Assembly (NCBI GenBank): GCA_035455745.1
Contig: DATIEP010000059.1
Coordinates: 62,001 to 126,000 of the forward strand
DNA from: JADGGM01 sp027307005
Lineage (GTDB): Bacteria > Gemmatimonadota > Gemmatimonadetes > Gemmatimonadales > Gemmatimonadaceae
Direction of reading: 5' to 3'
Length of the DNA: 64,000 nt
Numbering within the stretch: the stretch's first letter is position 1; each line of letters starts with the position of its first letter. The notes beneath the pieces were generated by a model. That model was not told the DNA's origin. It was given only the letters and a program-made list of their open reading frames with translations, and searched no databases. Shown one piece after another: positions 43,750 through 51,947 of the stretch. The position numbers were made by a program, and so were the translations under genes.

Positions 43750-44073
43750 TCAGCGACGCTCCATCGCGTCGCGAATGTCCAACAGAATCTCGAAGTACAA
43801 CTGCTCGCGCCGATAGGCGAAATCGAGCGTCGACATCTGCGCCTGATCTTGCGTCGACTTGGCACGCTCGAACGCCTCGCGGTACATCTCGTCGAGGTTG
43901 GACAGGATGCGATCGCGCGAACGGGACATACGGATTGCCTCGAGGGCTCGAAGGATGAGACGGGGCGGCTCGATCTCGGCCGGCGGCGTGATGCTCGCTT
44001 CGGCTCGTGCGAGAAGGAATCGCTTGGCCGCACCCATGAGAGCACGGCGTGGAGGAATGGGTTCGAACGACAC
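43750..44073 (-). CDS. Hypothetical small protein
   Basis: 107 residues, predicted mainly helical, without signal peptide or membrane helix. MSRSRDRILSNLDEMYREAFERAK and FAYRREQLYFEILLDIRDAMERR suggest a charged coiled-coil. No family is recognised. GTG 44073 and ATG 44037 (MGAAKRFLL) are both possible starts. Its TGA stop immediately precedes the GTG of the amidohydrolase gene, so the two are likely in one transcript. Compact helical size and adjacency would fit an accessory or regulatory protein, but there is no evidence for function. Confidence 0.6.
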   Translation of the reverse strand: MSFEPIPPRRALMGAAKRFLLARAEASITPPAEIEPPRLILRALEAIRMSRSRDRILSNLDEMYREAFERAKSTQDQAQMSTLDFAYRREQLYFEILLDIRDAMERR

Positions 44074-44135
44074 AGGAGTTCAGGTCTCACACACTATAGC
44101 CGATCGCGAGGCTGCCGCCAATGCTCGAGCTCGCC

Positions 44136-45341
44136 TCACGCAGGCGTGTTCAGCAGCCGTACCGCGTCGCGCGCGATCACACCTTCTTCGTCGGTCGGGA
44201 TGGAGTATACCGCCACGCGCGAATCGTCAGTGCTCAGGCGAGCCGGCGCGCCGACACACGAACTGTTGCACGCCGGATCCAGTCGGATGCCGAGCCATTC
44301 CATCCCATCGAGGATGCGCGTTCGCACCACCGGCGAGTTTTCGCCGATTCCACCGGTGAACACGACCGCCGCGGCGCCGCCCAACGCGGCGAGATACGCG
44401 CCCACGTATTTGCGCGCACGATACGCGAACATCTCGATGGCCAACCGTGCGTGCTCGTCGTCTCGCTCGACCGCCAACAGCTCGCGCATGTCCGCCGTCG
44501 AGCGCGACACGCCGAGCAGGCCCGACCGGGTATTGAGCCACTGCTCTACCGTCGTCGCGCTGACGTGGTCGTGTTGGGCGAGAAACGCCACGATGGCCGG
44601 ATCGAGGTCGCCGCTGCGCGTGCTCATCATCAGGCCTTCGAGCGGCGTGAAGCCCATGCTCGTGTCCGCCGACCGACCGTCGCGGATGGCGGCGGCCGAG
44701 CAGCCGCTGCCGAGGTGTAGTACAATGAGTGTCGCCTGCCCGGACGGCGTGTCGGTGAGGTGGCAATACCGCGCGAGCACGCTCTGGTACGACAGGCCGT
44801 GAAAGCCGTAGCGACGGATGCCGCACCGCTCGGCGATGCCGGCGGGAATGGCGTACTGCGACGCGACCGGCGGCAGGTCGCGATGAAACGTCGTGTCGAA
44901 CGACGCCGTCATCGGCACGGCATCGCCTAACGCAGCGCGCGCGGCCCGCACCCCGGCCACGCACGGTCCGTTGTGCAGCGGCGCCAGCTCCTCGAGCTCG
45001 GTGAGCGAGTCGATGACGGCCCGGTCGATGACCGTCGCCTCGCGGTACCGCGACCCGCCGTGCACGATGCGATGCCCAACGGCGTCGATCGCGCCGCCGT
45101 ACGCGTCCCGGAACCGCGCCAGCAGCTCCCGCGCGGCGGACGAGTGATCGCGCAGGTGCAGCTCGCCGTCGACGTGCCGGTCGCCCACGTCCACCGACCA
45201 CGTTGCGTTAGGCGATGACACGTTGTGCACCGCGCCGCGCGCCCGCACGGCGAGCGGCGCGTGGTCGGCCGCGCCGGCCTCGGCGTCCACGAGCTGCAGC
45301 TTGACCGACGAGCTGCCGCAATTCAACACCAGCACCTTCAC
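44136..45341 (-). CDS. ackA: Acetate kinase
   Basis: 401 residues, full family length. VLVLNCGSSSVKLQL is the N-terminal phosphate-binding motif, VGHRIVHGGSRY the second, ASFDTTFHRDLP and YGFHGLSYQS follow, and FTGGIGENSPVVR lies near the C-terminus. It interconverts acetate + ATP and acetyl phosphate + ADP. The usual partner phosphotransacetylase gene is not adjacent. ATG 45341 (MKVLVLNCGSSS) is the natural start. It lies 21 bases downstream of the ferredoxin gene on the same strand and may be co-transcribed with it. Cytoplasmic. Confidence 0.96.
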   Translation of the reverse strand: MKVLVLNCGSSSVKLQLVDAEAGAADHAPLAVRARGAVHNVSSPNATWSVDVGDRHVDGELHLRDHSSAARELLARFRDAYGGAIDAVGHRIVHGGSRYREATVIDRAVIDSLTELEELAPLHNGPCVAGVRAARAALGDAVPMTASFDTTFHRDLPPVASQYAIPAGIAERCGIRRYGFHGLSYQSVLARYCHLTDTPSGQATLIVLHLGSGCSAAAIRDGRSADTSMGFTPLEGLMMSTRSGDLDPAIVAFLAQHDHVSATTVEQWLNTRSGLLGVSRSTADMRELLAVERDDEHARLAIEMFAYRARKYVGAYLAALGGAAAVVFTGGIGENSPVVRTRILDGMEWLGIRLDPACNSSCVGAPARLSTDDSRVAVYSIPTDEEGVIARDAVRLLNTPA

Positions 45342-45362
45342 GCCGAACGAGCTCCCATCGCG

Positions 45363-45683
45363 TCAGTCCACGAGCTTGTTGTCGCCCGGCGGCGCACGAT
45401 GCCGGTACGCTTCCACGACGCGGCCGCCCAGCAGATGCTCGCGCACAATGCGTTCCGCGCCGTGCACATCCACACCCGCGTACCACACGTCGTCCGGATA
45501 CACGACCACCATCGGCCCGTGTCCACATTGGTTCATGCATCCGGCATGATTCACCCTGACGATGCCCTTGAGCCCCGCCGCCGCGGCGCCGCGCTTGAGC
45601 GTCGCGTGTACGGCATCGGATCCCTGCGTGGGACACGTGTTGCCGGACGTGCACACGAAGACGTGATGTTTGTATTGACCCAT
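45363..45683 (-). CDS. Thioredoxin-like [2Fe-2S] ferredoxin
   Basis: 106 residues. HHVFVCTSGNTCP (C11, C17) and HAGCMNQCGHGP (C49, C53) give the C-x5-C ... C-x3-C ligand pattern of thioredoxin-fold 2Fe-2S ferredoxins, as found also in NuoE-type subunits. VVYPDDVWYAGVDVHGAERIVREHLLGG is the conserved C-terminal half. It is probably a small electron carrier in the cytoplasm; donor and acceptor are unknown. It is followed by acetate kinase 21 bases downstream and diverges from the DinB gene. Confidence 0.92.
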   Translation of the reverse strand: MGQYKHHVFVCTSGNTCPTQGSDAVHATLKRGAAAAGLKGIVRVNHAGCMNQCGHGPMVVVYPDDVWYAGVDVHGAERIVREHLLGGRVVEAYRHRAPPGDNKLVD

Positions 45684-45761
45684 GACTGAAGATAGACCGG
45701 CGTTGCACCCGGGGCATTCCCACCTCTCGCCGCCGCCCCTGCAGCGTGACAGCTTTCGCGC

Positions 45762-46292
45762 ATGTCAGCCTCCCCAACACCGAAGACCACCGTCGAGCCC
45801 TGGCTTCGAGGCCCCGTGCCTGGCGTCGACCCGTACCTGCAGCCGGCGGCGCACGCGCTGCTCATGGCGTCCGAAGACCTCGAGCGCGCCGCAGGCGACC
45901 TCTCGCCCGAAGAGCTGGCGACACGCCCCGGCGGCGCCGCGTCGGTGGCCTTTCACCTGCGACACATCGCCGGCAGTATCGAGCGGCTGCTCACCTATGC
46001 GCGCGGCGCGGCGCTCTCGGATGCGCAGCGCCGCGCGCTCGTCAAGGAATCGGCCGAGGGCAACGCGCCGGGGGACGCGGAAGAGCTCATCGCGCGCGCA
46101 CGCGCGGCGATCGCGGGCGCCATCGAGCAGTTTCGCGCAACCGACCGCGCTACGCTGCTCGACGCACGCGCGGTCGGCAAACAGCAGCTGCCGTCGACGG
46201 TGCTGGGCCTGCTGTTCCACGTGGCCGAGCACACGCAGCGGCATGTCGGCCAGGCGATCGCCACGGGCACGGCCGTGCGCGGTTTGCGTTAG
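45762..46292 (+). CDS. DinB-family protein
   Basis: 176 residues, a four-helix-bundle DinB fold. Three histidines in the family positions are visible: one in FHLRHIAGS (near 68-72) and two in HVAEHTQRHVGQA (near 155-165), matching the metal-binding triad of DinB/YfiT-like proteins. Some relatives are thiol-S-transferases for bacillithiol or mycothiol, others have no known activity; the substrate here is unknown. Start ATG 45762. It ends 8 bases from the sigma factor gene, convergently. A copy of the iterated word sits in that junction (46300). Confidence 0.85.
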   Translation: MSASPTPKTTVEPWLRGPVPGVDPYLQPAAHALLMASEDLERAAGDLSPEELATRPGGAASVAFHLRHIAGSIERLLTYARGAALSDAQRRALVKESAEGNAPGDAEELIARARAAIAGAIEQFRATDRATLLDARAVGKQQLPSTVLGLLFHVAEHTQRHVGQAIATGTAVRGLR

Positions 46293-46300
46293 CCCTGGCG

Positions 46301-47584
46301 TTAGGCCGGCGTTGGGCCATCGTCGGGCGGCGCGCCGGACGCCTGCGCGCGCGAGAGCAGCAGCTCGCGCTCGCGCGCGTTCTGCGTGAGCGACGCTGCG
46401 CGCTCGAATTCCTGCCGCGCCTCGGCGTGACGGCCGAGCTTCGCGAGCAGGTCGCCGCGCACCGCCGGCAAGAGATGGTAGCTCGCGAGCGATTTCTCGT
46501 TGCGCAGCTCGTCCACGATCTCGAGGCCCGCCGCTGGTCCAAACGCCATCGAGACCGCGACGGCGCGATTGAGCTCGACCACCGGCGACGGCGCCAGCTG
46601 CGCGAGCGCGTCGTACAACGCCGCGATGCGCGGCCAATCCGTGTCGGCTCCCGTGCGCGCGCGGGCATGACACGCCGCGATCTCGGCCTGCAGCGCGTAC
46701 GGGCCTAACGTTCCACCCAACCCTTCGGCGTGCTCGAGACAGGCGAGCGCATGGCGGATCAGCACGTGGTCCCAGAGCGCGCGGTTCTGGTCGAGCAGCA
46801 AGATGGGCTCGCCCGCCGGCCCCACGCGGGCGCGCAGCCGCGATGCCTGGATTTCCATCAGCGCGACGAGGCCGAAGACTTCCGATTCCCCGGGCATGAG
46901 CCCGCCCACGATGCGGCCGAGCCGCATCGCTTCCTCGCACAAGGACGGCCGGATCCAGTCGTCGCCGGCCGTCGCCGTATAGCCTTCGTTGAAGATCAGA
47001 TAGATCACCTGCAGCACCGACGCCAGCCGCGCCTCGAGATCGGGGCCGCGCGGCACCTCGAACGGCACGCGCGCTTCCGACAACGTGCGCTTGGCGCGCA
47101 CGATACGCTGCGCCATCGTGGCGACGGGCACCAGGAACGCGCGCGCGATCTGCTCGGTCGCGAGTCCGCCTAACAGACGCAGCGTGAGCGCCACCCGCGC
47201 CTCCATCGGCAGCACCGGGTGGCAGGCGATGAACACCAGCCGCAGCAGCTCGTCCCCGATCTCGTCGTCCATCGATTCCACCAGGGCCGACTCGGGAGTG
47301 TCCTGTTCGTCATCGCGCTCCGCGCCTAACTGCTGGTGCGTACGGTCCAGCATCTTGCCGCGTCGCGCGTGGTCGATCGCGCGGTGCTTGGCGGTCGCCA
47401 TGAGCCACGCGCCCGGGTTGTCGGGGATTCCCGTCTCCGGCCACCGCTCCATCGCCGCCACCAACGCGTCCTGCGCCAGGTCCTCGGCAAGGCCTACGTC
47501 GCGCGTGAGGCGGGTCAAGCCGGCAATGAGCTTCGCCGACTCGATCCGCCACACCGCATCGATGGTTCGGTTGATGTCCGCCAC
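46301..47584 (-). CDS. ECF sigma factor with C-terminal TPR-like domain (ECF42/DUF6596 type)
   Basis: 427 residues, about twice the length of a plain ECF factor. Region 2 (about 15-85: RDVGLAEDLAQDALVAAMERWP, GAWLMATAKHRAIDHARR) and region 4 (about 125-190: LPMEARVALTLRLLGGLATEQIARAFLVP) are followed by a long helical C-terminal domain (about 195-427; IYLIFNEGY and VELNRAVAVSMAFGP). This layout is typical of ECF42 factors, which occur next to YCII/DGPF-domain genes, as here. The TAA stop is made by a GTTAGGC copy at 46300. There is no anti-sigma; regulation is thought to involve the C-terminal extension. Confidence 0.9.
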   Translation of the reverse strand: MADINRTIDAVWRIESAKLIAGLTRLTRDVGLAEDLAQDALVAAMERWPETGIPDNPGAWLMATAKHRAIDHARRGKMLDRTHQQLGAERDDEQDTPESALVESMDDEIGDELLRLVFIACHPVLPMEARVALTLRLLGGLATEQIARAFLVPVATMAQRIVRAKRTLSEARVPFEVPRGPDLEARLASVLQVIYLIFNEGYTATAGDDWIRPSLCEEAMRLGRIVGGLMPGESEVFGLVALMEIQASRLRARVGPAGEPILLLDQNRALWDHVLIRHALACLEHAEGLGGTLGPYALQAEIAACHARARTGADTDWPRIAALYDALAQLAPSPVVELNRAVAVSMAFGPAAGLEIVDELRNEKSLASYHLLPAVRGDLLAKLGRHAEARQEFERAASLTQNARERELLLSRAQASGAPPDDGPTPA

Positions 47585-47617
47585 GAGCCTTCCGGGACCT
47601 CGTCTCGAATTCGGTGA

Positions 47618-48040
47618 TCAGCGTCCGTGCCGCTTCGACACTTCGGCGCGAATGCGCTCCTCACGCGCTTTCGTTTCCGGCGTGAGGTTCGACCCGAAGT
47701 CCTCGCTCTCGAAGACCTGCCGGATCTCGACCTCGCCTTCCTTGAACGGCGCGCGCTTGAGCCATTCGATCGCCTCTTCCTTCGACTTCACGTTCCAGAT
47801 CCAGAAGCCGGCGATGAGCTCCTTGGCCTCCGTGAACGGACCGTCGATCACTTTCGGCTTGCCCTCGCCAAAGCGAACCCGCGCGCCCTTGGCACTGGAG
47901 TGAAGTCCTTCGCCGGCGAGCATGACGCCCGCCTTGGCCAACTCCTCGTTGAACTTCGTCATCTCGGCCAGATCTTGCGCGCTCGGCAGCTTGCCGTTCT
48001 CGCTCTCAGCGTTGGCCTTCACAAGGATCATGAACCGCAT
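47618..48040 (-). CDS. YCII-related (DGPF-motif) domain protein
   Basis: 140 residues. MRFMILVKAN at the start and VIDGPFTEAKELIAGFWIWNVKSKEEAIEWLKRAP in the middle carry the DGPF motif and the YciI fold, a ferredoxin-like small domain with conserved His/Asp in some members. YCII-like proteins are the standard partners of ECF42-type sigma factors, and this gene sits 33 bases upstream of one in the same direction. The ATG start at 48040 has GGAG about nine bases upstream; the frame extends to 48139 but that stretch is not family-like. Biochemical function unknown. Confidence 0.9.
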   Translation of the reverse strand: MRFMILVKANAESENGKLPSAQDLAEMTKFNEELAKAGVMLAGEGLHSSAKGARVRFGEGKPKVIDGPFTEAKELIAGFWIWNVKSKEEAIEWLKRAPFKEGEVEIRQVFESEDFGSNLTPETKAREERIRAEVSKRHGR

Positions 48041-48136
48041 GGTCGTGTCTCCGTTTTCTCGAGTTCGAGTGTGTTTGTGTGTGTCCGGCCGACAGTGTGG
48101 GCGGGAGCCGCGCGCAACATCGGGACCGCCCGCGGC

Positions 48137-48181
48137 CATCGGGGGATTGTTACCTACTTTGTAGGCAAAAACTCCCCGATG
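48137..48181. promoter_or_regulatory. Nested inverted repeats upstream of the YCII-sigma operon
   Basis: CATCGGGG (48137-48144) pairs with CCCCGATG (48174-48181). Inside is CCTAC (48153-48157), TTT, GTAGG (48161-48165), part of the AT-rich TTGTTACCTACTTTGTAGGC. The inner repeat resembles an operator for a dimeric repressor such as those of the HxlR or MarR families. It lies downstream of doxX and about 100-140 bases upstream of the YCII start, so it may also end the doxX transcript. Confidence 0.45.
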
Positions 48182-48199
48182 CGCCGTGAAACCTCTCCG

Positions 48200-48667
48200 C
48201 TAGCATGCCTCGGGCGATACGCGGGCCCTGAGCATCGAGCGGTACGCCGCGCGGTACGCGATCGCCAGGTGGAGCTCCAGCCCGAACACGATCGCCGCCA
48301 TCACGAGGCCCGACGGCAGCAGGAACGAGTGGAAGGCGACGATGTTCACGATCACCGGCGCCAACAGCGCCAGCGCGAGCGGAACGTACCGGTTCGCCAG
48401 GAGCAGCGCGCCGGAGAGCAACTGCGTTCCCGCGATCAACTGCATCATGTAACCGCTCTGGAACAAGGCGAGCGCGAACGCCGCTGCGCCTTTCGGCAGC
48501 GACGTCGGCTGCGGCATGAAATTCAGGAAGCCGTTCAAGCCCGCGAACACGAAGATCGAGCCGAGCAGGGAGCGGGAAACGAGCGGCAGCCGGCGAACGA
48601 TCGCGCGCGAAACGGAGCGATGGCTCGAGCGAACCTCGGCGCGGGACGAAAGCGAAATGGCAGTCAT
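48200..48667 (-). CDS. DoxX-family membrane protein
   Basis: 155 residues with four membrane helices: SLLGSIFVFAGLNGFLNF, a helix after KGAAAFALALFQSGY, LIAGTQLLSGALLLANRYVP-ALALLAPVIVNIV, and a last one at GLVMAAIVFGLELHLAI. The layout and GLNGF/P motif near helix 1 are DoxX-like. DoxX proteins are linked to thiosulfate oxidation or quinone-dependent redox stress in some organisms, but the role here is unknown. ATG 48667 has GGAG nine bases upstream. The frame continues upstream to 48748 without a better start. The gene is followed by the 48137-48181 inverted repeat. Confidence 0.85.
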   Translation of the reverse strand: MTAISLSSRAEVRSSHRSVSRAIVRRLPLVSRSLLGSIFVFAGLNGFLNFMPQPTSLPKGAAAFALALFQSGYMMQLIAGTQLLSGALLLANRYVPLALALLAPVIVNIVAFHSFLLPSGLVMAAIVFGLELHLAIAYRAAYRSMLRARVSPEAC

Positions 48668-48744
48668 GGCGTGTCTCCGGTTCGAGTCGGTGTGGTGATT
48701 CGTGCCTTCATCACCACGTCGAACCGGCAACCCGCATTTCGACA

Positions 48745-49884
48745 TCACCCGGAAGCAGCTGCCACTCCATCACTTACGGCGGGCTCGGCAGTGCGAAATG
48801 TCCACAGGTCGTGTTGGATCACGATCCAGACCAGCAGACATGGCGCCTCTCGCAAGCCAACGATCGTGAGAAGCATGAGCACGGTGCGCCACAGCGTGCG
48901 CCGCGACATCGCGTACCAGAGTGCGACGCCCGTCACGGCAATCACGTACGACGGTCGCTCCGCCTGATGGTTGAACAGCACCACGTACACGAGCAACGAG
49001 CAGAGATAGAATCGCAGAAATCGCCCGTCGTTCCACTCGCTCGGGCGCAGGACGAGCGGCGCCAGCAGGACGAGCGTGCCCGCGAGCTGCACCGGCCAGT
49101 TAGGCCACGAGCCGGGCACGACGCCGGCCAACAATCCCATTGCCGAGGCGCCCCGCGCCAGCGCATCCACCGCCTCGATGTTCGCCCACCACTGGTACTG
49201 CTGCCGCAAGAGCGGCCAGGAGATGACGCCTAACGGAATCGCGGCGAGCACCGCGCCCACCGCTACCGTCCGCCATCCGAACTTCCAGCGCGTCGAGCGC
49301 GGCAGCGCGAAGGTCACCGCAGCGAGCGGGAAAATCTTGATCGCCGTGCCGACTGCGACGGCGATGGCCGCGGCCGTCAACCGCGAGCGCTCGAGCGCCA
49401 CGAACGCACACACAATGAGCGCGGCCACGAGCGCGTTCGACTGCGATGCCTGCGCAGACACGAACACTTCCGGCAGCACCACGATCGCGGCAATCGCGGC
49501 CTGGCGTCGCGGCAGCACCATCGCCACCGCGGCGAGCAATGCTACCGCATTCGTGATGTCCCAGACGAGCAGCCCAACCGACGACGGCAGCAGCGCGAAC
49601 GGCGCGAACAAGAGCGCGAACGTCGGACTGTACTTGAAGAAATCGTATCCCTGCGCCGGATCGCTCGCGTACAGATTGCGATGCGCCATCAAGTGATAGA
49701 ACGATTGCCGAAAGACGGGATACGTCCAGTGATGGTGCGGCGTGAACGTCCGCGTGAACCACGCGAACGTGGCAGCGAAGATGTACGCCGCGATGAGCCA
49801 TGGCATTGCGCGATCCAACCACGCGGCACCGTCCGTCTCGCCAACGAAAGATTCGCTCGCCGCCATCGGTCTGTGATTGGACAT
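48745..49884 (-). CDS. Family 87 glycosyltransferase-like membrane protein
   Basis: 379 residues with about nine hydrophobic segments (first about 26-46, LIAAYIFAATFAWFT). FKYSPTFALLFAPFALLPSSVGLLVWDITNAVALL is the region typical of GT87 (DUF2029) proteins, which transfer mannose or other sugars from polyprenyl carriers. ALPRSTRWKFGWRTVAVG and IKIFPLA fit GT-C type membrane enzymes. No acceptor can be proposed. ATG 49884 (MSNHRPMAASE) is used; 49866 is an alternative. It diverges from csaA and lies upstream of doxX on the same strand, 77 bases apart. Confidence 0.85.
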   Translation of the reverse strand: MSNHRPMAASESFVGETDGAAWLDRAMPWLIAAYIFAATFAWFTRTFTPHHHWTYPVFRQSFYHLMAHRNLYASDPAQGYDFFKYSPTFALLFAPFALLPSSVGLLVWDITNAVALLAAVAMVLPRRQAAIAAIVVLPEVFVSAQASQSNALVAALIVCAFVALERSRLTAAAIAVAVGTAIKIFPLAAVTFALPRSTRWKFGWRTVAVGAVLAAIPLGVISWPLLRQQYQWWANIEAVDALARGASAMGLLAGVVPGSWPNWPVQLAGTLVLLAPLVLRPSEWNDGRFLRFYLCSLLVYVVLFNHQAERPSYVIAVTGVALWYAMSRRTLWRTVLMLLTIVGLREAPCLLVWIVIQHDLWTFRTAEPAVSDGVAAASG

Positions 49885-49950
49885 TATTGCATGCCGCACC
49901 GCATGCAGCCGGGGTTGCCGCGAACGTCACGCGGCGCGAGGTTGTCCGCC

Positions 49951-50283
49951 ATGGCCACCGTCGATGACTTCCTCACGCTCGACATCCGCGTCGGCACCGT
50001 CGTCGCGGCCGAGCCGTTTCCCGAAGCGCGAAAACCCGCGATCAAACTGCGCATCGATTTCGGACCCGCGTTGGGCGTGAAACGATCGAGCGCCCAACTC
50101 ACGGTCCATTATACACCGGAGCAACTCGTGGGACGGCAGGTCGTGGCCGTCGTGAATTTTCCTTCTCGTCGCATCGCGGGCTTCGAGAGCGACGTGCTGG
50201 TGCTCGGCGCCATGCCCACGGAGCGCGAGGTCATTCTGCTCTGTGTCGATCGCGCCGTCGACAACGGCACGCGTATCGGCTAG
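49951..50283 (+). CDS. csaA: CsaA-like tRNA-binding domain protein
   Basis: 110 residues forming one EMAP/tRNA-binding OB domain. FLTLDIRVGTVVAAEPFPEARKP, LRIDFGPALGVKRSSAQLTVHYTPEQLVGRQVVAVVNFPSRRIAGFESDVLVLG and VILLCVDRAVDNGTRIG cover the conserved CsaA segments. CsaA has been described as a secretion-related chaperone in Bacillus, and structurally as a tRNA-binding-domain dimer. It is a small cytoplasmic protein. ATG 49951 is natural; the frame upstream to 49681 is not family-like. A terminator is not obvious after it; the next promoter is at 50309. Confidence 0.93.
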   Translation: MATVDDFLTLDIRVGTVVAAEPFPEARKPAIKLRIDFGPALGVKRSSAQLTVHYTPEQLVGRQVVAVVNFPSRRIAGFESDVLVLGAMPTEREVILLCVDRAVDNGTRIG

Positions 50284-50308
50284 CACCGTACTCGAACCCC
50301 GGACATCC

Positions 50309-50335
50309 TTGACACGGACGCGGCTGCCGGATACT
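50309..50335 (+). promoter_or_regulatory. Candidate promoter of the cysteine leader operon
   Basis: TTGACA (50309-50314) is a perfect -35 and GATACT (50330-50335) is a fair -10 (4/6), with a short 15-base spacer. Initiation near 50342 gives a leader of about 35 bases before the small peptide ATG at 50378. Confidence 0.55.
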
Positions 50336-50377
50336 TGTTGACTCATGATGATGGCGCAGTCGCGTAAGGATCAATGC

Positions 50378-50440
50378 ATGTGCGCGTGTTGCCGGGCCGC
50401 CTGTCGGTGGCCGGGCGGATCCGCGCGTCGTCGCTGCTGA
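50378..50440 (+). CDS. Cysteine-rich leader peptide (proposed attenuator peptide)
   Basis: A 20-codon frame encoding M-C-A-C-C-R-A-A-C-R-W-P-G-G-S-A-R-R-R-C, with five cysteines, three of them in codons 2, 4 and 5. AAGGA lies 7 bases upstream, a proper ribosome site. A different ATG at 50374 is only 3 bases from that site. The stop TGA is at 50438-50440, 25 bases before a strong intrinsic terminator, and the operon downstream encodes sulfurtransferase, OsmC and cysteine synthase. This is the layout of amino-acid attenuation: ribosome stalling at cysteine codons when Cys-tRNA is scarce would change RNA folding. It resembles the polycysteine leaders known in mycobacteria, but has a canonical terminator. 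Function is inferred. Confidence 0.75.
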   Translation: MCACCRAACRWPGGSARRRC

Positions 50441-50465
50441 CATCATCGTCGCAACGCGCATTCCG

Positions 50466-50497
50466 GCCGGTCGCTGAAAGCAGCGGCCGGCTTTTTT
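50466..50497 (+). terminator. Intrinsic terminator (attenuator) of the cysteine operon
   Basis: GCCGGTCGCTG (50466-50476), loop AAAG, CAGCGGCCGGC (50481-50491) form an 11-pair stem with one G-T, followed by six T (50492-50497). It lies 26 bases after the leader stop and 84 bases before the sulfurtransferase ATG. Two competing pairings exist: 50381-50392 with 50451-50460 (ten pairs with a two-base bulge), and GGCCGG 50409-50414 with CCGGCC 50463-50468, the latter blocking the 5' arm. Confidence 0.8.
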
Positions 50498-50581
50498 GTC
50501 TCCGTCGAGCCCGACGCGAACCATTTCCAGTGCGTCGGCGTTCGTCACCTGCACCTCTCACTCGAGCACGAGGACCGACCC

Positions 50582-51487
50582 ATGGCAACCGCCACCACAC
50601 CCGCCGCCGCGCCCGACAAGACGATTCTGGCCAAGGGATACACCCATCCGGAACTACTCGTCTCCACCGATTGGTTGGCGGCCAATCTCGACAATCCATC
50701 CATCCGCATCATCGAGAGCGACGAAGACGTGCTGCTCTACGACATGGGCCACATTCCGAACGCACAGAAAGTCGATTGGCACGCCGACCTCAACGATCCG
50801 ATCGTGCGCGACTACGTCGACCGCGAGCACTTCCAGGAACTGCTCCGCTCGCGCGGCATCGACGATTCGAAAACGGTCGTCTTCTACGGCGACAAGAACA
50901 ACTGGTGGGCCTGCTACGCGCTCTGGGTGTTCCATCTCTTCGGATTCGAGAACGCGCGCGTGTTGGATGGCGGACGAGTGAAGTGGGAGCAGGAAGGACG
51001 CCGGCTGATCGCCGATGTGCCGCACTTTCAGCGCAGCACCTACACCGCGCCCGAACGCACGGACGAGCACATTCGCGCATTCCGCGAGGAGACGCTCAGC
51101 CACGCGAAGGCGAAGCTGCCGCTGATCGACGTGCGCTCGCCCGACGAATTCAGCGGCAAGAAGACGCACATGCCCGAGTATCCGCAGGAAGGCGTGCTGC
51201 GCGGCGGACACATTCCGGGTGCCAAGAACGTTCCGTGGGCACGCGCCGCAAATCCCGACGGCACGTTCAAGAGCGCCGACGAACTGCGCAGCATCTACGA
51301 GAAGGAAGCGGGTCTCAAGCCGAGCGACGACGTGATCGCGTATTGCCGCATCGGTGAGCGTTCGTCGCACACCTGGTTCGTGCTGCGGTATCTGTTAGGC
51401 TACGACAAGGTGCGCAACTACGATGGGAGTTGGACCGAGTGGGGCAATTCCGTGCGCCTCCCGATCGAGAAGGGGGCGACGGCGTGA
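50582..51487 (+). CDS. Thiosulfate sulfurtransferase (rhodanese), CysA2-like
   Basis: 301 residues with two rhodanese domains. The catalytic one is C-terminal: IAYCRIGERSSHTWFVLRYL with the persulfide-forming C255. RIIESDEDVLLYDMGHIPNA is in the inactive N-terminal domain and LIDVRSPDEFSGK opens the catalytic domain. CRxGxR-S/T is the loop of thiosulfate sulfurtransferases, as in mycobacterial CysA2, rather than mercaptopyruvate enzymes. It transfers sulfane sulfur to thiols or cyanide in the cytoplasm. GAGGA precedes ATG 50582. It is the first structural gene after the leader attenuator and overlaps the OsmC gene start (GTGA). Confidence 0.95.
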   Translation: MATATTPAAAPDKTILAKGYTHPELLVSTDWLAANLDNPSIRIIESDEDVLLYDMGHIPNAQKVDWHADLNDPIVRDYVDREHFQELLRSRGIDDSKTVVFYGDKNNWWACYALWVFHLFGFENARVLDGGRVKWEQEGRRLIADVPHFQRSTYTAPERTDEHIRAFREETLSHAKAKLPLIDVRSPDEFSGKKTHMPEYPQEGVLRGGHIPGAKNVPWARAANPDGTFKSADELRSIYEKEAGLKPSDDVIAYCRIGERSSHTWFVLRYLLGYDKVRNYDGSWTEWGNSVRLPIEKGATA

Positions 51488-51933
51488 CGGATGCGACGAG
51501 CGGAGCCGCGCCGGCGGCCGTCGTGAAGCACAAGCCTAACCGCGTCGAGCTCGTGTGGCACGCGGAGCATCGCTTCACGGCCGGCCGTCCGGGCGGCCCA
51601 ACGCTGCCGATCGATGGTGACGGCGTCACGGCGCCCGGGCCGGTGGACACGATGCTGTCCTCGCTGGCCAGCTGCGCATCCGTGGACGTGATCGACATTC
51701 TCGCCAAGCGCCGCACACCCATTCAGGCGCTGCGGGTCGAAGTCATCGGGACGCGCGTCGAAACCATTCCCCGACGTCTCTCGCACGTGCTGCTTCGTTT
51801 TCACATCACCGCCCAGGGCCTCGATCGCGAGAACGCCGAGCGCGCCGTGCAGTTGTCCGTGGAGAAATACTGTTCGGTGCGCTCGTCGCTCGACCGCGAC
51901 ATTCCGGTCGAGTGGGAGGTGGAGCTGCACTGA
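51484..51933 (+). CDS. OsmC/Ohr-family protein
   Basis: 149 residues. GPVDTMLSSLASCASVDVIDIL has the first redox cysteine (C64) and SVEKYCSVRSSL the second (C130), the peroxidatic pair of OsmC-type thiol peroxidases. It could reduce organic hydroperoxides or act on sulfane sulfur. The GTG start at 51484 overlaps the sulfurtransferase stop in GTGA, so translation is coupled. Position within a sulfur operon suggests a role with persulfides or sulfenic acids. Such sulfurtransferase-OsmC pairing is plausible but its exact activity here is not established. Confidence 0.88.
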   Translation: MTDATSGAAPAAVVKHKPNRVELVWHAEHRFTAGRPGGPTLPIDGDGVTAPGPVDTMLSSLASCASVDVIDILAKRRTPIQALRVEVIGTRVETIPRRLSHVLLRFHITAQGLDRENAERAVQLSVEKYCSVRSSLDRDIPVEWEVELH

Positions 51934-51947
51934 GCCGGTCCGCTGCC

